From positions 10,383,676 through 10,447,675 of the forward strand of contig CM049311.1 in the NCBI GenBank assembly GCA_026874595.1: a DNA stretch of 64,000 nt, written 5' to 3'. A program made the translations under genes and the position numbers. Positions within the stretch are counted from its first letter, which is position 1, and the number at the start of each line of letters is the position of its first letter. Below, piece after piece: positions 1-12,690 of the stretch. Under the pieces are notes generated by a model. It saw nothing but the letters and a program-made list of their open reading frames with translations. It was not told where the DNA came from and did no database searches. Origin of the DNA: Sipunculus nudus. Lineage: Eukaryota > Annelida > Sipuncula > Golfingiida > Sipunculidae.

Positions 1-848
1 AAGTATGATAATAACAGATTTATTTTGCTAAACAAGTTAAAGCCCTACATAAAAAAAGGAAATTGTATGATTTTATCTCCTTAAGGGAAAAGTCAAGGCA
101 GTTGAGTTCCTATTGAAAATCGAAATAAAAATTTTTGATGCGGGGGTTTAAAATTGATGAGAGCGATGCCTGAGAACCATACCTTCTATTTTTTTTTGGC
201 CTTATATATGAGATATCAGGAGGAGGATGATCCTTGAAAGCATAGATCTATAACTTCAATCTTGTCAGTACTGTGAGAGAGAGAAATATTTTACTTGACA
301 TAAAAGTAAAGTATCCTTACAAGATGTATTCAATATGTCAATATTTTTGTTTTTATTATGTCTTGAGACATTTGTTAAGGATTTGAATCCACTGACACAA
401 GAGCAACCTGTGACACATGGAGAAAGAAATTGTACACAAATATGGAGGTTTAGTGATTATATATTTCTATATATTTGAGATTATGATTTAATGAAAAAAT
501 TGGTGAAAAACTGGGAAGATTTACAACTTGAGTTACTGAAATAATTTGTTATTGATTAAAAAAAAAATTTTTGGCTTAGACTAATTTTTATTACAGATGT
601 AGCAGTTTATCTGGAGGCATTTGTCTTTATATGGATTTATAAAATGTATATTTGATGTAGCAAATCAAACCTTGAAGTCTATAAGTGAAGATTTTGTCAA
701 CAATGATTTGGTCAGTTTCATTTACAACTTTTGGTGCAGGATGTGTTGAAGGGCATGGATGAGTTTGGCCTTGTAGCCGGCTTTAAATAAGTGCATTTTC
801 CTCATATTATACAGATCCATGTGCTCTAATCCATGTTCTTAACCAGGG
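1..848. other. AT-rich non-coding sequence
   Basis: No reading frame longer than background, no RNA gene and no repeat I can define. There are short poly-A and poly-T runs only. Confidence 0.6.
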
Positions 849-915
849 TAGCATACATCTAAGTGGTTAAGGTGTTGCACTATGAAGCACAAGGTCCACA
901 GTATGAACCCAAGCA
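849..915 (+). repeat. tRNA-like head of a decayed SINE
   Basis: The stretch has a box A-like segment (CTAAGTGGTTAAGG) and, about 35 bases later, a box B-like segment (AGTATGAACCC). That is two changes from the usual RGTTCGAACCC. Spacing and order fit an internal RNA polymerase III promoter of a tRNA or tRNA-derived SINE. The acceptor stem does not close convincingly, so a functional tRNA is unlikely. The SINE body downstream is not definable and I see no clear target duplication. It is a different family from the two SINEs at 7.5 and 54.8 kb. Confidence 0.42.
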
Positions 916-3900
916 GGACCTCAATGGCAGAATGGTAACATCACAAGATAATTCAGAAATTTTCTTTACTGTTTGAATTGAAAGTTACTATTTCTTGATT
1001 TTTCGTTTCATATAAAACCTTAAATCCAAATAACTTAAAATAATAGTTATTCTTTTTGTAAGTTAACCATCAAGAGATAGTGTGCCCAACAGGATAAAGG
1101 ACTCATCCTCGAAAGTAAAATCTTTCACAATCCTGCGGTGGAGCAGACCCTTGACATGCAGAGACAGTTACACAGACACATGGAACCAAAAACATTATAG
1201 TCTCCTCCTTTCTCAAGGCTGACTTTAATCAGGCAAACATGTCAAAACTGCCGACAAACATTCTGATTGAATGCGGATATGACAAAGCAAAAGCAACAAG
1301 GACACATTCTGTTGTAAACAAAGTACCAATTGTCATAACATTATGATTAAGATTTACTGGATTCTCGATAATCTGAAGAATTCTTGCTCAAAAACAGCAG
1401 ATTTGCCACCTGTTATGTATACTTTCACTCCAATTGTTTAGATAGCTTTTTATTGTTGTAACTGAGTGATAAATAATTTGAGCAATGACTGTACTTGTCC
1501 TCAAAACAGTGGTTTTACATCATTTTGATTTAGGATAAACCTGGATAAATGGAATCTAGCAATTTATATGAAAGGTTTAAAGAATTTTCTACTTGCACGT
1601 GCAATGAGGAGGGAAACAGTATTTATGATAGAGCTAGTAATCACTCTTTAATCTAAATTGTGTATGATTTCTAACTAATGTGGGAACTATAGAAAATATA
1701 CTGGCAACAGGTGACTATAGCAGATGATTGATGGCATCATTTGTCAAATAAATGACCTTGGTAAAAGTAAAATCAATACTGCAACTTTGAAAATATTCTG
1801 AGACATGATCTTGGAAAATGATCAGTTAGTAACTAAATAGAAAAATAAGTAAATCTTGTGTAGCAATAAACTGTGGTTTTAAAAATATTCATCAATCAAG
1901 CAAAGAAAAGTACCTGTCCAGAGGCAGATCCATTCAATATCTGATATCCTGACAGGTTGAACAGATTAGAAAATATCCACTATATTTTTAAATATGATTA
2001 TTAACACTTTTTATTTGACCATTTTAATTCCCCATCCATCTCATCAGCATGGCTCATCAATCATTCGCAGCATCTGAGATTAGGTTCACGATTAGTTGCT
2101 GATTATCTCAAACTGGATGTTACCTACTGTGCAACTATTCTTTGTATATTGATCAATATACAAGAACGCACTTAGAGAAAACACACCTCTGACAAAGAAA
2201 AACCACTTTAAATAATAATCCAAGCTTAATTCCTTTACCATACAAGTCAATCTCTGCAAACTATTTCACTAAAAGCCTACAAAATTAACTTGTCTTCAAA
2301 GTGTTTTACTTAAGGGAAAAAAAGATGTGTGCTGCACTCTAAAAGCATAACAACTCCTCTAATTCACAGTCACATGAGATGGAATTTGACTGAAATCCTC
2401 AATAGTTTTCACTTATATCTTGTACAATGATAGAATAAAAGGCAGACAGACAGACTGACATGGGTAAAACACCAGCTGTCATATGGTATTTGAAAAGAAG
2501 TACAACGATATAAACAGAGCGTTATTAACGTTAGATTAAACCACTTGCCATAAAAGTTAATAGGGTATACTGAATAAGTAGAACAAAAGAGTGGCTGAGT
2601 CCTTTCCATCTACCTGGCTGTAATAATATTTATATTATATCAGAGTATGATATTTGTGCATTTGGTTTACCTTGGCATGATGAGTGATTAGGTTCATAAT
2701 GTTCATTTCTGCCATCTGATGTAAAGCCGACCACTTAGCAGTACAATCCTTGTAACAATGCAACAGCCCCAGCAGCTATAACAGCCGAGGCCTTGCGCTT
2801 GGCTGTTATTTATGTGCTGCAGGTGACTGTGTCACCACTCTCAGCACTGCAGGGTAAGGTGCAAGTGCTTATTACAAGACATTCTAATTCTGAACCCTGT
2901 ACTACAGTAAAAATCTCCAGTACTGGTGGTTTATAATTGGCTGCACCGCTGTGGGTTTATTACATCATACTGAAATAGAATACCTCCTTCTGTGGGTGTC
3001 TTGTATATTTTGCCTAATTTGTGGTTTTGCACCTACAATTTTAAAGTCTACTTGAGACATTGTGGGTGTGAATGAATAGTCACAGTAAACATCACAGACT
3101 TGAGCTTCTGCAGATAACCATAAGACCTGCTGAAAGATGAGGTGAATGCAGTCAAATACAAGAAGAGAATTCATGAGCATGTCCTGTTATAAAGTGTTAT
3201 ATTTTGGTATGTTGAACTTGAAAGAGCAAATTTATAGAAAAGACCTTTCATTTCATAAATATCCCTGAAAATGGTGGACTTAAGTTGATTCACAAACCAT
3301 TATATTTCTGCTAAAAAATAACAATATTAAATCACTTTATTATTTGTTATTCTCCATTTTTCTCCCCTAACCACATATTTCAGGGTGATATAATTTTCAA
3401 AGAATGACAGAAATTAATCTACATTAGAACTAGATTTAATAATAGTACAACCTTCTGTTCATTCACTTTTTAATCTGAAAGAAGAAAATGTCACTTTGCC
3501 TGAATACTGAACTGATTAGATAACACAATACAACAGTTACTTTTCTGTTGTAAATGTATCTTCACTTCTTTGGTTTATCCTACTGTTATCTTGTCCAAAT
3601 ATATAAGCATAAAAGCAATGGTAATAATTTATAAGTGACTGTTAAATGGAAGTATGAGCATTAATGCTTCCTTGGTTACTTGATTACTTTACTTTCTATC
3701 TGAACTGTTGAACCCATACTGAGACCCCTATAACCTAGGACATTATAATAAGTGAGCACTTTTCTTCCATGAATGATCCAGCACTGGTTACTGGTAACAG
3801 CCAAATATAGAACACTATAAACTTAAAACAATTGTTATGCAGGACTGTTCAGACTGTGTGCTCCACACAAAGCTGAGATAAGAAGCCAGACTAAACAGCT

Positions 3901-5761
3901 CTAGACAGCCAGTAACAGTAAGTCAAATGATGTTTTACTTTTTCTGTGATTTTTACATGTAAACCTACCATCTTTTCAAAACAAGTTAAACTAAAAGGGG
4001 ATAAAACACAAAATGAAAAGGACATTATAAATCATTGTTTGTTCCAGCTATCTACAAACATTTTACAGGTCTTACTCATACATCTAATACACCCTTTTTC
4101 TTTCATAAAGAACCAGCAAGGTATTCCCGATTAAGGACCACTGAATACTCAGCTTTCATTACATGACAGGTGCTAGAACCATTTGAAACCTGAAACATCT
4201 TACTTTTGACAAGAAAGAAACTGAATCTTGTTTCCTTAAACTGGCTATCTGCCAAAACTGTGACCAGGATGCCATGTTCTGATCAAAATAAGCAACCCCC
4301 ACACCTGTGATTCAGAATCTGGACAGGATATGCTTAAATTAGGCTTAACTAAGCATTAAGTGCAAACTTGGGCTTTAATACTTTCCACTATCCTTATATA
4401 TTTTCATGGACAGGAACATATACGTTATACACTTGAAATTATCTGGAGTGCTTCAGGTATAAACATTTGGAAAAGCGGACCCCAAGTAAATCCAAAGATG
4501 TCTGTACATAATAATTATAAGAACTTGGTACTTATGAATAAACATGATTTGTTCTGAGTGTGCTTTGATTCAGCTCATACTATAATGATAAAAGTAGGCT
4601 AACCAGCTGTGGATATAAAGTTATGTCTCCACAGGATTTCTTTAAACAATAGACATTAAGTGAAATAAAGACTGCATCTGGTACACTAACAACCAGAGAT
4701 CATACCAGTCAAAAACATCTTCTAAAATTTCTTAATGTTGCCATTGAGATTGCTGTGCTGTTATTTTTGACTTAGCAGCTTAAGTTTACAGAGGCTTCCC
4801 TCAGTATACAAAGGCCAAATGCTTCCAGATTAGGCTCCAAACAGTAATTTGATCAGTTACTTGTGAGAAATCCCTAAGTCAACTGTCATTCCTGCTCTGT
4901 AAACACCTACACAGTACTCAAAGACCTTCTGACCTGTCTTCTGTAGATTTCCACTAACCATTGCTGCCTCTGACTAACTGTGTTGATGAATACAGTTTTT
5001 TATTCCTTGTTATTTGTAAATTATACAACAATTCCAGTTTCACATTGGGAGGGTTCCCTGCATTTTATGAAATTAAAATTCCCTGCTATATCCCTGTGTT
5101 TCGGCTGATTGATTTTCAAACATTTACTTGTAGAACTTTTTAATGGACCTAATCCAAGTTTGACAGGTTATCAATGTTCTTTTGGTGAATAGTTGTTGCA
5201 ATGAAAATGGTTGAACCAACGTTTTATATGTATGTTTACAAACATGTCCCCTTACACAGAGACACTGTGGACACCTTATTCTTACTAATTAAATTCGCAT
5301 TCTTTTCCCCAAATCTGAGACCTTTGTTTTCTCAATTCACTGACTTTTACTTAGTAAAGTTGGAACTTCCCAGTTATTCCCTGATTTCAAGGATATGGCA
5401 CAGAATGCTGACAGGAGAGTCAAAGTACTATGATAAGGTTGTTCAGAATATATAATTTCACAACATTTTCTTTGACCTCCCTGCATGAGAAGAAGCTTTC
5501 TTTTTTTGCGGTTTATATCTTTAGATTTACAAATTATAAAATGTATATATATTTATATATCATAGTGTGTACGTTTATGTATTTATTTAATATCAAGCCC
5601 TGAATATCATGACTGGGCTTGACAGGTTGCAGAAATCATACCTTTATCACATACACATTACACACAGAAAAGGTTTCTTAAATTTTCTGAAAATACTCTG
5701 TTTCCTTGTTGGAGATATTTTATTGACACAAGATATGTAAATATAGGATGAGTTTATGGAA
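916..5761. other. AT-rich non-coding sequence with one hairpin cluster
   Basis: Short ORFs here (up to about 84 codons) show no recognisable domain, splice context or codon bias and are probably chance. The only structured stretch is the GC-richer hairpin pair at 2772-2836, listed separately. Otherwise I see short A/T runs and no repeats. Confidence 0.5.
2772..2836. other. Two adjacent hairpins in a GC-richer island
   Basis: The first hairpin spans 2772-2820. AACAGCC pairs with GGCTGTT around a short GC-rich loop, and flanking GCAGC/GCTGC extends it to arms of about 20 bases. The second follows at once at 2822-2836, GGTGAC-TGT-GTCACC, a perfect 6-bp stem. The local base composition is richer in G and C than its surroundings. 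It could be a structured RNA precursor, a regulatory element or chance; no function can be assigned. Confidence 0.35.
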
Positions 5762-5998
5762 AACTAGAATATCAGCAGAAGCTGACAAAAGCCCTCAGCC
5801 AAAAGAACAGTGTTTAGAGGTGGTAACAGTAACAAGTACTAAATATCTGTTCTCACATGGATGTATATCTGTACATGTCTCAGTTATAAATTTAAAATGG
5901 AGAGGTATGTACCATGATTCAGAAAAATCCACAAAATGCTTCCTGAAAAATAAGCTTCTAAGTTTTATTCTATTATCAGCTCTGTGACCTTGAAAATT

Positions 5999-6720
5999 AG
6001 GTCAACGTCACCCATCTTCGAACTTGACCGAGATTTTGTCGATATACATCTTCACCAAAGAAATAAAATTCCAATTGTGAATCCTTTTAGAGATATCCCG
6101 CTCACAAGGCCAAAGTTGAAAAATCCAAGAAAAATTCATTAAAAATCAGAAATTGCAGGTGGCGCCCCCAAACTTGTGCAGCAGTTACAGACCATCACTC
6201 CCTATGAACATAGTAAGTATTGTGAAAATCCAGCCAATGGTTCCTGAGAAATAAGCTTCTAAATGTTTTTCTATAATCAGCTCTTAAACGTAGAAAAATA
6301 GGTCAAGGTCACCCATCTTCGAACTTGACCGAGATTTTGTCAATATACATCTTCACTGAAAAAATAAAATTCCTCCGGTGAATCCTTTTAGAGATATCCC
6401 GCTCACAAGCCCAAAGTTGAAAAATCCGATAAAAATTCATTAAAAATCAGATATTGTAGGTGGCGCCACCAAACTTGTGTAGCAGGTACAGATTGTCAGT
6501 CCCAATAACCATAGTAAGTTTTGTGAAAATCCACCAAATGGTTCCTGAGTTATAAGCATCTAAGTATTTTTCTATAATCAGCTCTAAAATGTAGAAAAAT
6601 AGGTCAAGGTCACCCATCTTCGAACTTGACTGAGATTTTGTCGATATACATCTTTACCGAGGAAATAAAATTCTGACGGTGAATCCTTTTCAAGATATCC
6701 CGCTCACAAGGTAAAAGTTA
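5999..6720 (+). repeat. Tandem core of family F, about 300-bp units
   Basis: Three consecutive copies with a spacing of about 302 bp, each holding the cue CCCATCTTCGAACTTGAC and, later, AGAGATATCCCGCTCACAAG or a close variant. Copies differ by scattered substitutions and small indels, so the array is not recent. Confidence 0.8.
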
Positions 6721-6726
6721 ACGGAC

Positions 6727-6749
6727 GCCGGACGGACGGACGGACGGAC
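6727..6749 (+). repeat. GGAC tetranucleotide microsatellite of family F
   Basis: About five GGAC units directly before the 3' hairpin. The P and Q elements carry the same tetranucleotide at the equivalent place. Confidence 0.8.
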
Positions 6750-6795
6750 AGCTTGGGTGACAACAATAGCCCATCAGCCTAAGGGCTGAGGGCTA

Positions 6796-7478
6796 AAAAG
6801 AGGTAAAAATGACAACATTGAAATTTCCATGTGAATTGGTAAAGTTCTACATGAATACAACTAAGTTCTAATGTACACTTTGACACAAACAGTTACAGTT
6901 TTTCATCTTGATATGAAACAAAGAAATCCTGTATACAACATTAACCAAAAAAGTCAATGTATATATTTACTATCACATTTTTACTATATTTACTATTTAC
7001 TATAGTTTTACTTTTTTTTACAAAAAAAACCCCACAAAAATGCTCATTTTATGATAAATATAAATATATAATTGAATATATAATAAAGGCAAACATACAC
7101 CACAGGACAGTGTGTTTATGCATATATTAATCACAATCAAATATAGTGACAACAGATATCTTGCGTGTCAAAGGCAAACATGAGATTTGTTCACAGAACT
7201 CCCAATTCTGGCAGCCCACAGTCCTTCCTCGCTCTTGTTTGCCTGGCCTGTAGTGCTTTATATATGGACATGAATGAAGAGGCTTCCTCAACAAAACTGG
7301 CCCTCGAGACATTCTACGAGGTTTACAACCGTGTGAATGCCATTTATTCCTGGTCATGCTGCAGGCTGGCTGGATTAGTCTAAATAACTTTGGAGAAGAC
7401 TGGTTACTACTACACAGGGACAATGGTTTGGGAGGTTGGATATTTGACTGTAAACACATACTTAGATATGCAGTAAAT
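6796..7478. other. Non-coding sequence with one GC-richer island
   Basis: The first 330 bases are AT-rich with T and A runs. The part after 7150 is GC-richer and holds a possible exon, listed separately. Confidence 0.5.
7165..7383 (+). CDS. Possible exon, unrecognised (72 codons)
   Basis: A short open frame ending at a stop at 7381-7383, in a patch GC-richer than its flanks. The middle reads as a plausible protein: a hydrophobic stretch (FLALVCLACSALYMDM) then an acidic and helical segment (KLALETFYEVYNRVNAIYS). A possible acceptor (GACAACAG) lies about 10 bases upstream of the frame start. The minus strand is also open (7127-7459, 110 codons), so strand is uncertain. I recognise no family. 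It could equally be conserved non-coding DNA. Confidence 0.22.
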   Translation: MSKANMRFVHRTPNSGSPQSFLALVCLACSALYMDMNEEASSTKLALETFYEVYNRVNAIYSWSCCRLAGLV

Positions 7479-7492
7479 AAGTGAAGTCAGAC
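7479..7492 (+). repeat. Left target-site duplication of the SINE
   Basis: AAGTGAAGTCAGAC, identical to the sequence at 7926-7939 on the far side of the SINE tail. Confidence 0.85.
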
Positions 7493-7925
7493 AACTGGCT
7501 TCTGTGGCTCAGGGGTAGAGCGCAGGGCTCAAAGCCGGGAGATCATGAGTTCGAATCTCAGCCGAGCCGGTGAGATTTTTCACGGTCGACCCCTACCCAG
7601 GGTGGGTGCTCTGCAGGCCCAATGTGGAGACTGTACCCAACAGTCGGGTTTCACTCACAAACGAGTGCGCCTTTCGGGGGTTCCTCAGTGTTATGACCCA
7701 GCAATGGAGATGAGACACACCCAGGACCCGCAGGAGCGAATCACCGAGCCTGGTTGACGCCAGAGCATTGTGTGCAAGCCCCTGTCACGGAGTCCGAAAC
7801 CGGAATGGAAATTCTGCGGTTGTAAAAAGACTTAGTTAAGCAAGCATTTAAAAAAAATGGAGGTGGTTCCCTCCACCAAAAAATCTTTAGTTAAAAAAAA
7901 AAAAATAATAAAAAAAAAAAAAAAA
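7493..7925 (+). mobile_element. tRNA-derived SINE, complete copy
   Basis: The head is tRNA-like: box A at about 7505 (TGGCTCAGGGGTAGAGC) and box B at about 7549 (AGTTCGAATCTC), which together would form an RNA polymerase III internal promoter. A tRNA-unrelated body of about 300 bases follows. Near the tail, GGAGGTGG and CCTCCACC form a small hairpin (7859-7877), then an A-rich tail. The element is bounded by AAGTGAAGTCAGAC at 7479-7492 and again at 7926-7939, a 14-bp target duplication typical of LINE-driven insertion. A second member lies at 54773-55072. The partner LINE is not in the window. Transcription is inferred, not shown. Confidence 0.85.
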
Positions 7926-7939
7926 AAGTGAAGTCAGAC
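7926..7939 (+). repeat. Right target-site duplication of the SINE
   Basis: AAGTGAAGTCAGAC, an exact match to 7479-7492. It follows the A-rich tail directly. Confidence 0.85.
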
Positions 7940-10810
7940 TTACATGCATACTAAAACTAGAAAAATATAAAGCCATTTTTTTTAACTCTGGTAATTAATA
8001 TGTATACATTTTTTATAAAATTAACAATGTTCCTTGACCCTTTGTAACAACAGCTGTCAATCAACTTATTCTGAATCAAATAAGTGCTTTCTGTTCATAA
8101 TGTGCACATAAATTTTTAGATGAAACAAGGTCTACACAAAGCCACCTTTCATGTTCTAAAGTTTCCAAAAACATAAAATACAGAATTTTAATGATATATG
8201 CCTGGAATGGCTAAAATTTTACATGAGAATATTTGAAGTAAAAAATTTGGAAAGAATTATGCTGAGAACAAATCTGGTATTGACTGTACATTCAACTTTA
8301 TAAATTCAAACTGAACTAATCAATTAGGGATATAAGAAGATAATTTCGGAATCAACTGACAGAAAGTGAAATGTGTTATTTTAGTTCACTTATTTAAACA
8401 ATCTCTTTATCCCCTAGTATAACTTTTCTCAGAAATTTCATCTTTTTCAAGTATGGAACACAATTATATGATGACAGTGGATATGTTATTTATTATTTAA
8501 ACGTCAGATTTTACTGTTGTTTTACAATTAACTTAATTGCAGTTATGAAGTGACCATTCAGAGTCTGACAATCCTTCCTAAACATTAAAATCATTTAAAA
8601 GAGCCTTCAGCCCTCACATTAAACATCTCTGGAATTTAATTTTCCCTGATCCCCTTCCATACATGATGTTGATCCTGAGTAATAACTTGTGTCTGTATTG
8701 TTATTTTTAAACAGTTTTAACAGTTTAGGATGTTATTTAAAACCACATGAGATTATACTTTAATGTATGTTGATTCAATTTGAAGTTATTAAGCCTTAAG
8801 GCCCTTTAATCTCGATAATACAGGACTCTGCTGGACAGAGCTGTTATGTCAACCAATATCATGTTATAAGTACACGCTGGGTAAAAAATGATCAAATCAC
8901 AGATACGCTCGACTGCAGTCCAAATATTTGCCCAATCTGGCAGTGAAGGCTAGATACAATTTCAGAAGTGGTGTGGATTTACTAAAGTCTGCCCTGACAA
9001 TCATTACGTCAAGTAGGTAAACACACTCACCATGCCGCCCTTGGTAGTTGAGTTGGCCTAAAAACTATATAAATATTGATACAACATTTTTTTGACTTGT
9101 CATCAGTTATAGACTGTTTATTCACAAACTGTTCAAAACTAAACTATGGGCCTCCTGCCAAATTATTTAATCTAATACTTCTATTATATATATAAATATG
9201 TGTGTGTTTGTCATTATGTTTGTTCTTCTGTGAATTTTTGTGGTCAAATAATATGAATCTGTGGTTAAATAAATGTTGTAAAATGCATATCTAGTGAATA
9301 CATTTGGCAATGATACCATGGGCTATACCCCATTCCAAGGTCCCTGCATGCCAACCTAACTGCTGTAAGTGTTAAATATTCAGCTTTTATCACAGGATAT
9401 AGTGTAGCCATTTATGATCATTTAAATAAGCATAAATAAACATATCTACTTTGGGATAAATTGTTTTGTATTTGAAGAACATAAAAAATGACAGCATCAT
9501 TTACTGTTCACATGTTCACCAATGCATACTCAAAACTGGCACCTACAATTTTAATTTACTCTCATATGTATAGCTTCCCCTTTACCTACAGCAAACTCTC
9601 TCTGTAAGAACAACTGAAACTTTGGTAAAGATAAAATAAAGGCTGAGAAAGATATTGCCTTTAATGTACATGTAAAGAATGTCAGAAGTGGCAAAAATCT
9701 AAAATGAATATAATAAACAGGAAAAGGTTAAGAGGCAAAACGTGTCTATTGCTGTGATATAGGAGATGTATATGTAACATAACCAAGGTAATTTTAGGGT
9801 GATGGTGTAATTTTAGATGTCCCTTGACTATTTATCCCTGTGTCTTGTTTAAGCTTGTCAGCTTTGGCTCTCCAAAAATATGTAGCAATTATTTAGACAT
9901 TTTAAATAAATCATACAGAATTTATATGAGCTGTTAAAATATTAATATAATTGCTATCATGCAAATAATCCAATTTATTTTCTGTTTTGCCCTGGGTCAA
10001 AAAGGTACCCTTCATCTAACTTATTCAAGAGATAAGCCAGATGGACAGGGTAGCTAGTTGAGTGAATAACATAAAATATAATAATTTATTTTTATAAATA
10101 ACATGATTGAAAGCTAGAAAACAAACATGCTGAACTAAGACTCAAAACAAATAATAAACTAAGATAAATCACCTGCCTTAATGGAAAGTGAAAAATTAAA
10201 ACTTTTCTTTTAATAAATTCTAAATTTAGCATGAAATTTATAATGAAATACAGCCTAGCTCATAAAAAGTCACAAAATCAAATGTGCACAACCATGACAT
10301 AATTTATGTGTGACACCCATAACACACCTGACATGCTTAATTATAACTGGATCTGATAGATGGTATTTAAATACTACTGTGTCAATTGTGTTTAAACCTG
10401 AACCTGGAAAAATCACAAAAAAAATAAGCTGTACATTACTAAAATTCTAATTAGCTGAGGAGAACAATATTTTCTTATAAAGGTGTGCACCTCAGGTATG
10501 CTCACACAGACACACAGAAAAACAGAAAGACACCTAAAGTTTCTAAGGCCACTTTACTTTAACTAAATGTTGGTTTAGTTAAATATGAGTAATATGATTT
10601 AATCTTATGTAGGCAGATGTCAGAGATGACACAAAAGACTTAATTAATCCTTGTTTTAGTTGTAATTATAATAATTTGATGACAAGCAGAGAGCACATAA
10701 CTCTACAAATAATGAGCCTTTTAATCCATTTATAGTGCTTAAATTTACTTATGTTGGCAAAGATGACAGTTTTTTTGTCTGCAGGAACGTACAGATAAAC
10801 AGAAAACCCA
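7940..10810. other. AT-rich non-coding sequence
   Basis: I see nothing beyond short A/T runs and a small TA/TG stretch near 9186-9210. No ORF longer than 60 codons. Confidence 0.6.
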
Positions 10811-11814
10811 AACAAGGGACCTATGGGTCACTGTGCTCAGCTGATGTTAACCTTGAAGGTAAAAATCTAAAATAATATCAAATGGAGATAAAGTGTAAGA
10901 GGAAGAGGTAATAAAGGCCATGGTTGGTTTATATGATTGGTTTGTATTGATGAGCAAGAAATTGTTGCAAAAAATATTTTGTGACTTGACCATGTGTTTC
11001 CTAATGTTTAAACTAAAGCATGTGAGCAGTTTGTGAACAAATGATCTGTACTATTACCATGATCATTAGTTGGTTTTTCGATTAACTGTAGACATTTCAG
11101 TAGTTTACACATTTGTTCAATTGGATCTATTTTTATATAATACATATATATTATTAAATATATATGTATTTTTTAATGATATGTATACAGTTGAAATAGA
11201 GCTAATAAACAACATAAAACGGGGCAAACAAAGCCTGATCTCGAAATTCTGCTGAGGCAGGAAAATAATGAACAAATGTTTGTATTAAATCCTGATTTTT
11301 TTATCACATCAATTATTTTCTAATTTAAGTTTATATTTCTATACATTTCCAATTTAACATATATATCTGAATATAAAAGTTGATTCATAATTCTCAATTG
11401 CATCATCATAAATCTCAATCTTGTCAGATAACACCACATCATGCATACAAATGTTTATTTATTTTTTACCACAAAAATATATCTTTTAAATCTGCAAAAC
11501 AATAAATATCTAAAAATAATACTTTATTTAGATTTCACAATTTTTAATTGTGTCTTTATTTATCCATAATGTGCTTCATATTTTATAATAATTTAAGCAT
11601 ACTGATGGGTTCAATAATATTTGCTAAAATCATTTAAAAGAAAATTGATTTCTTTAAAAATGCTACATTACACAACATTGCATCTTCTGCATTACACCTT
11701 GAATTATTTTTTCAAGGAAAGTTTTTGCATATCAGAGTGAAAACAGCATTACAATTAAGGAGATACAGTGAAAACAATAACAATTACTGCATAACACTTG
11801 GTGGGTTGGGTTTG

Positions 11815-11815
<1 letters not shown>

Positions 11816-11846
<31 letters not shown>
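11816..11846 (+). repeat. Poly-G run of 31 bases
   Basis: An uninterrupted G tract, the longest homopolymer in the window, able to form a G-quadruplex. It creates spurious polyproline frames on the other strand. Its length is prone to assembly error. Confidence 0.9.
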
Positions 11847-11848
<2 letters not shown>

Positions 11849-12632
11849 GATTGGGGTGGTGATATGAGAATAACTGTACACCTGTCACAGCAGGGGATCT
11901 CCCCCAGTGACTGTAACAAATCAGAAACCCTGGCATAGCTGACTTCCAGTGACCTGGAGTGGGACCCTGCATCTGTAATCAAAGCAAGTGACTACAGAAA
12001 AAAAATCAATAACTAGCTTAATTTTCAAGCTTTTATTTCCAAATTTCAGATTTAGACAAACTAAATATTTATGTTTACATGCTGTGAAAATTAAATCAAT
12101 GGTGCTTACAGGAAAAAAACGTGCCATGGTCAAAGTTGGGCCAAATTTAAGGTGCTGATTTTTTTTTATGCTAATAACTTAAAAAATTTACAAAATTCAG
12201 ATCTAATTTTGGGTAAACAATTGAATCTTAATTAAACATAGTTATATACTTGAGAAAATAGACTCTAATTTCAAAATTTTTCATGTTAAGTGAGTTATTA
12301 TTTTTCCTGATTTTTTACAAAGTCCATTATGTTTGGGCCCATAACTTAAAAAATTTATACTTTACAGACTTAATTTCTGGCATGTACATAGGAACTATAT
12401 AGAGGAATATTTATGGTAAATATGAAGAAAAACAGATGAGTGGTTTTGATATTAGGCAGTCCTGAAGTGTAAAAATAGGATTTTAATAAAAAATTGAGGT
12501 TTTTCCTTAATTTCTCAAAGGAATGAAGTCGCAAAGACCCAGTTTTCGGCTTGGTAGGAGATCTTGGGGACATCTAACATTATGCTGAATTTTGGATTCC
12601 TAGGTCTTACGGTTTCAAAACGTGCCACATCT

Positions 12633-12690
12633 ACGGACGGACGGACGGACGGACGGACGGACGGACGGACAGACGGACGGACGACGGACA
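12633..12690 (+). repeat. ACGG microsatellite
   Basis: About a dozen GGAC/ACGG units with one interruption (GGACAGAC), immediately upstream of the Q 3' hairpin. Confidence 0.9.

Larger units (their letters stand above)
5762..6795 (+). mobile_element. Family F: Helentron/pearl-like non-autonomous element
   Basis: A non-coding element with structured ends. It opens with AACTAGAATA and a perfect stem-loop TCAGC-AGAA-GCTGA (5772-5785), then AGCCCTCAGCC (5790-5800). The interior has three units of about 300 bp, each with the block GGTCAAGGTCACCCATCTTC (first copy with one change) near 5999, 6301 and 6602. The second unit junction carries an exact GGTGGCGCCACC (6459-6470). Next come a GGAC microsatellite (about 6727-6749) and a terminal hairpin at 6767-6795. 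The 3' arm of that hairpin, GGCTGAGGGCT (6784-6794), is the exact reverse complement of the 5' motif. This layout matches Helentron-type and oyster pearl-type elements. No protein is encoded, and classification rests on structure only. Confidence 0.72.

Noticed and set aside
7497-7570. Functional tRNA gene at the SINE head
   Set aside because: The cloverleaf closes poorly, the sequence continues into a SINE body with an A-rich tail, and a target duplication flanks the whole unit.
11755-11982. Polyproline-containing frames on the minus strand
   Set aside because: The proline run is only the translation of the 31-base G tract; the flanks lack any coding signal.
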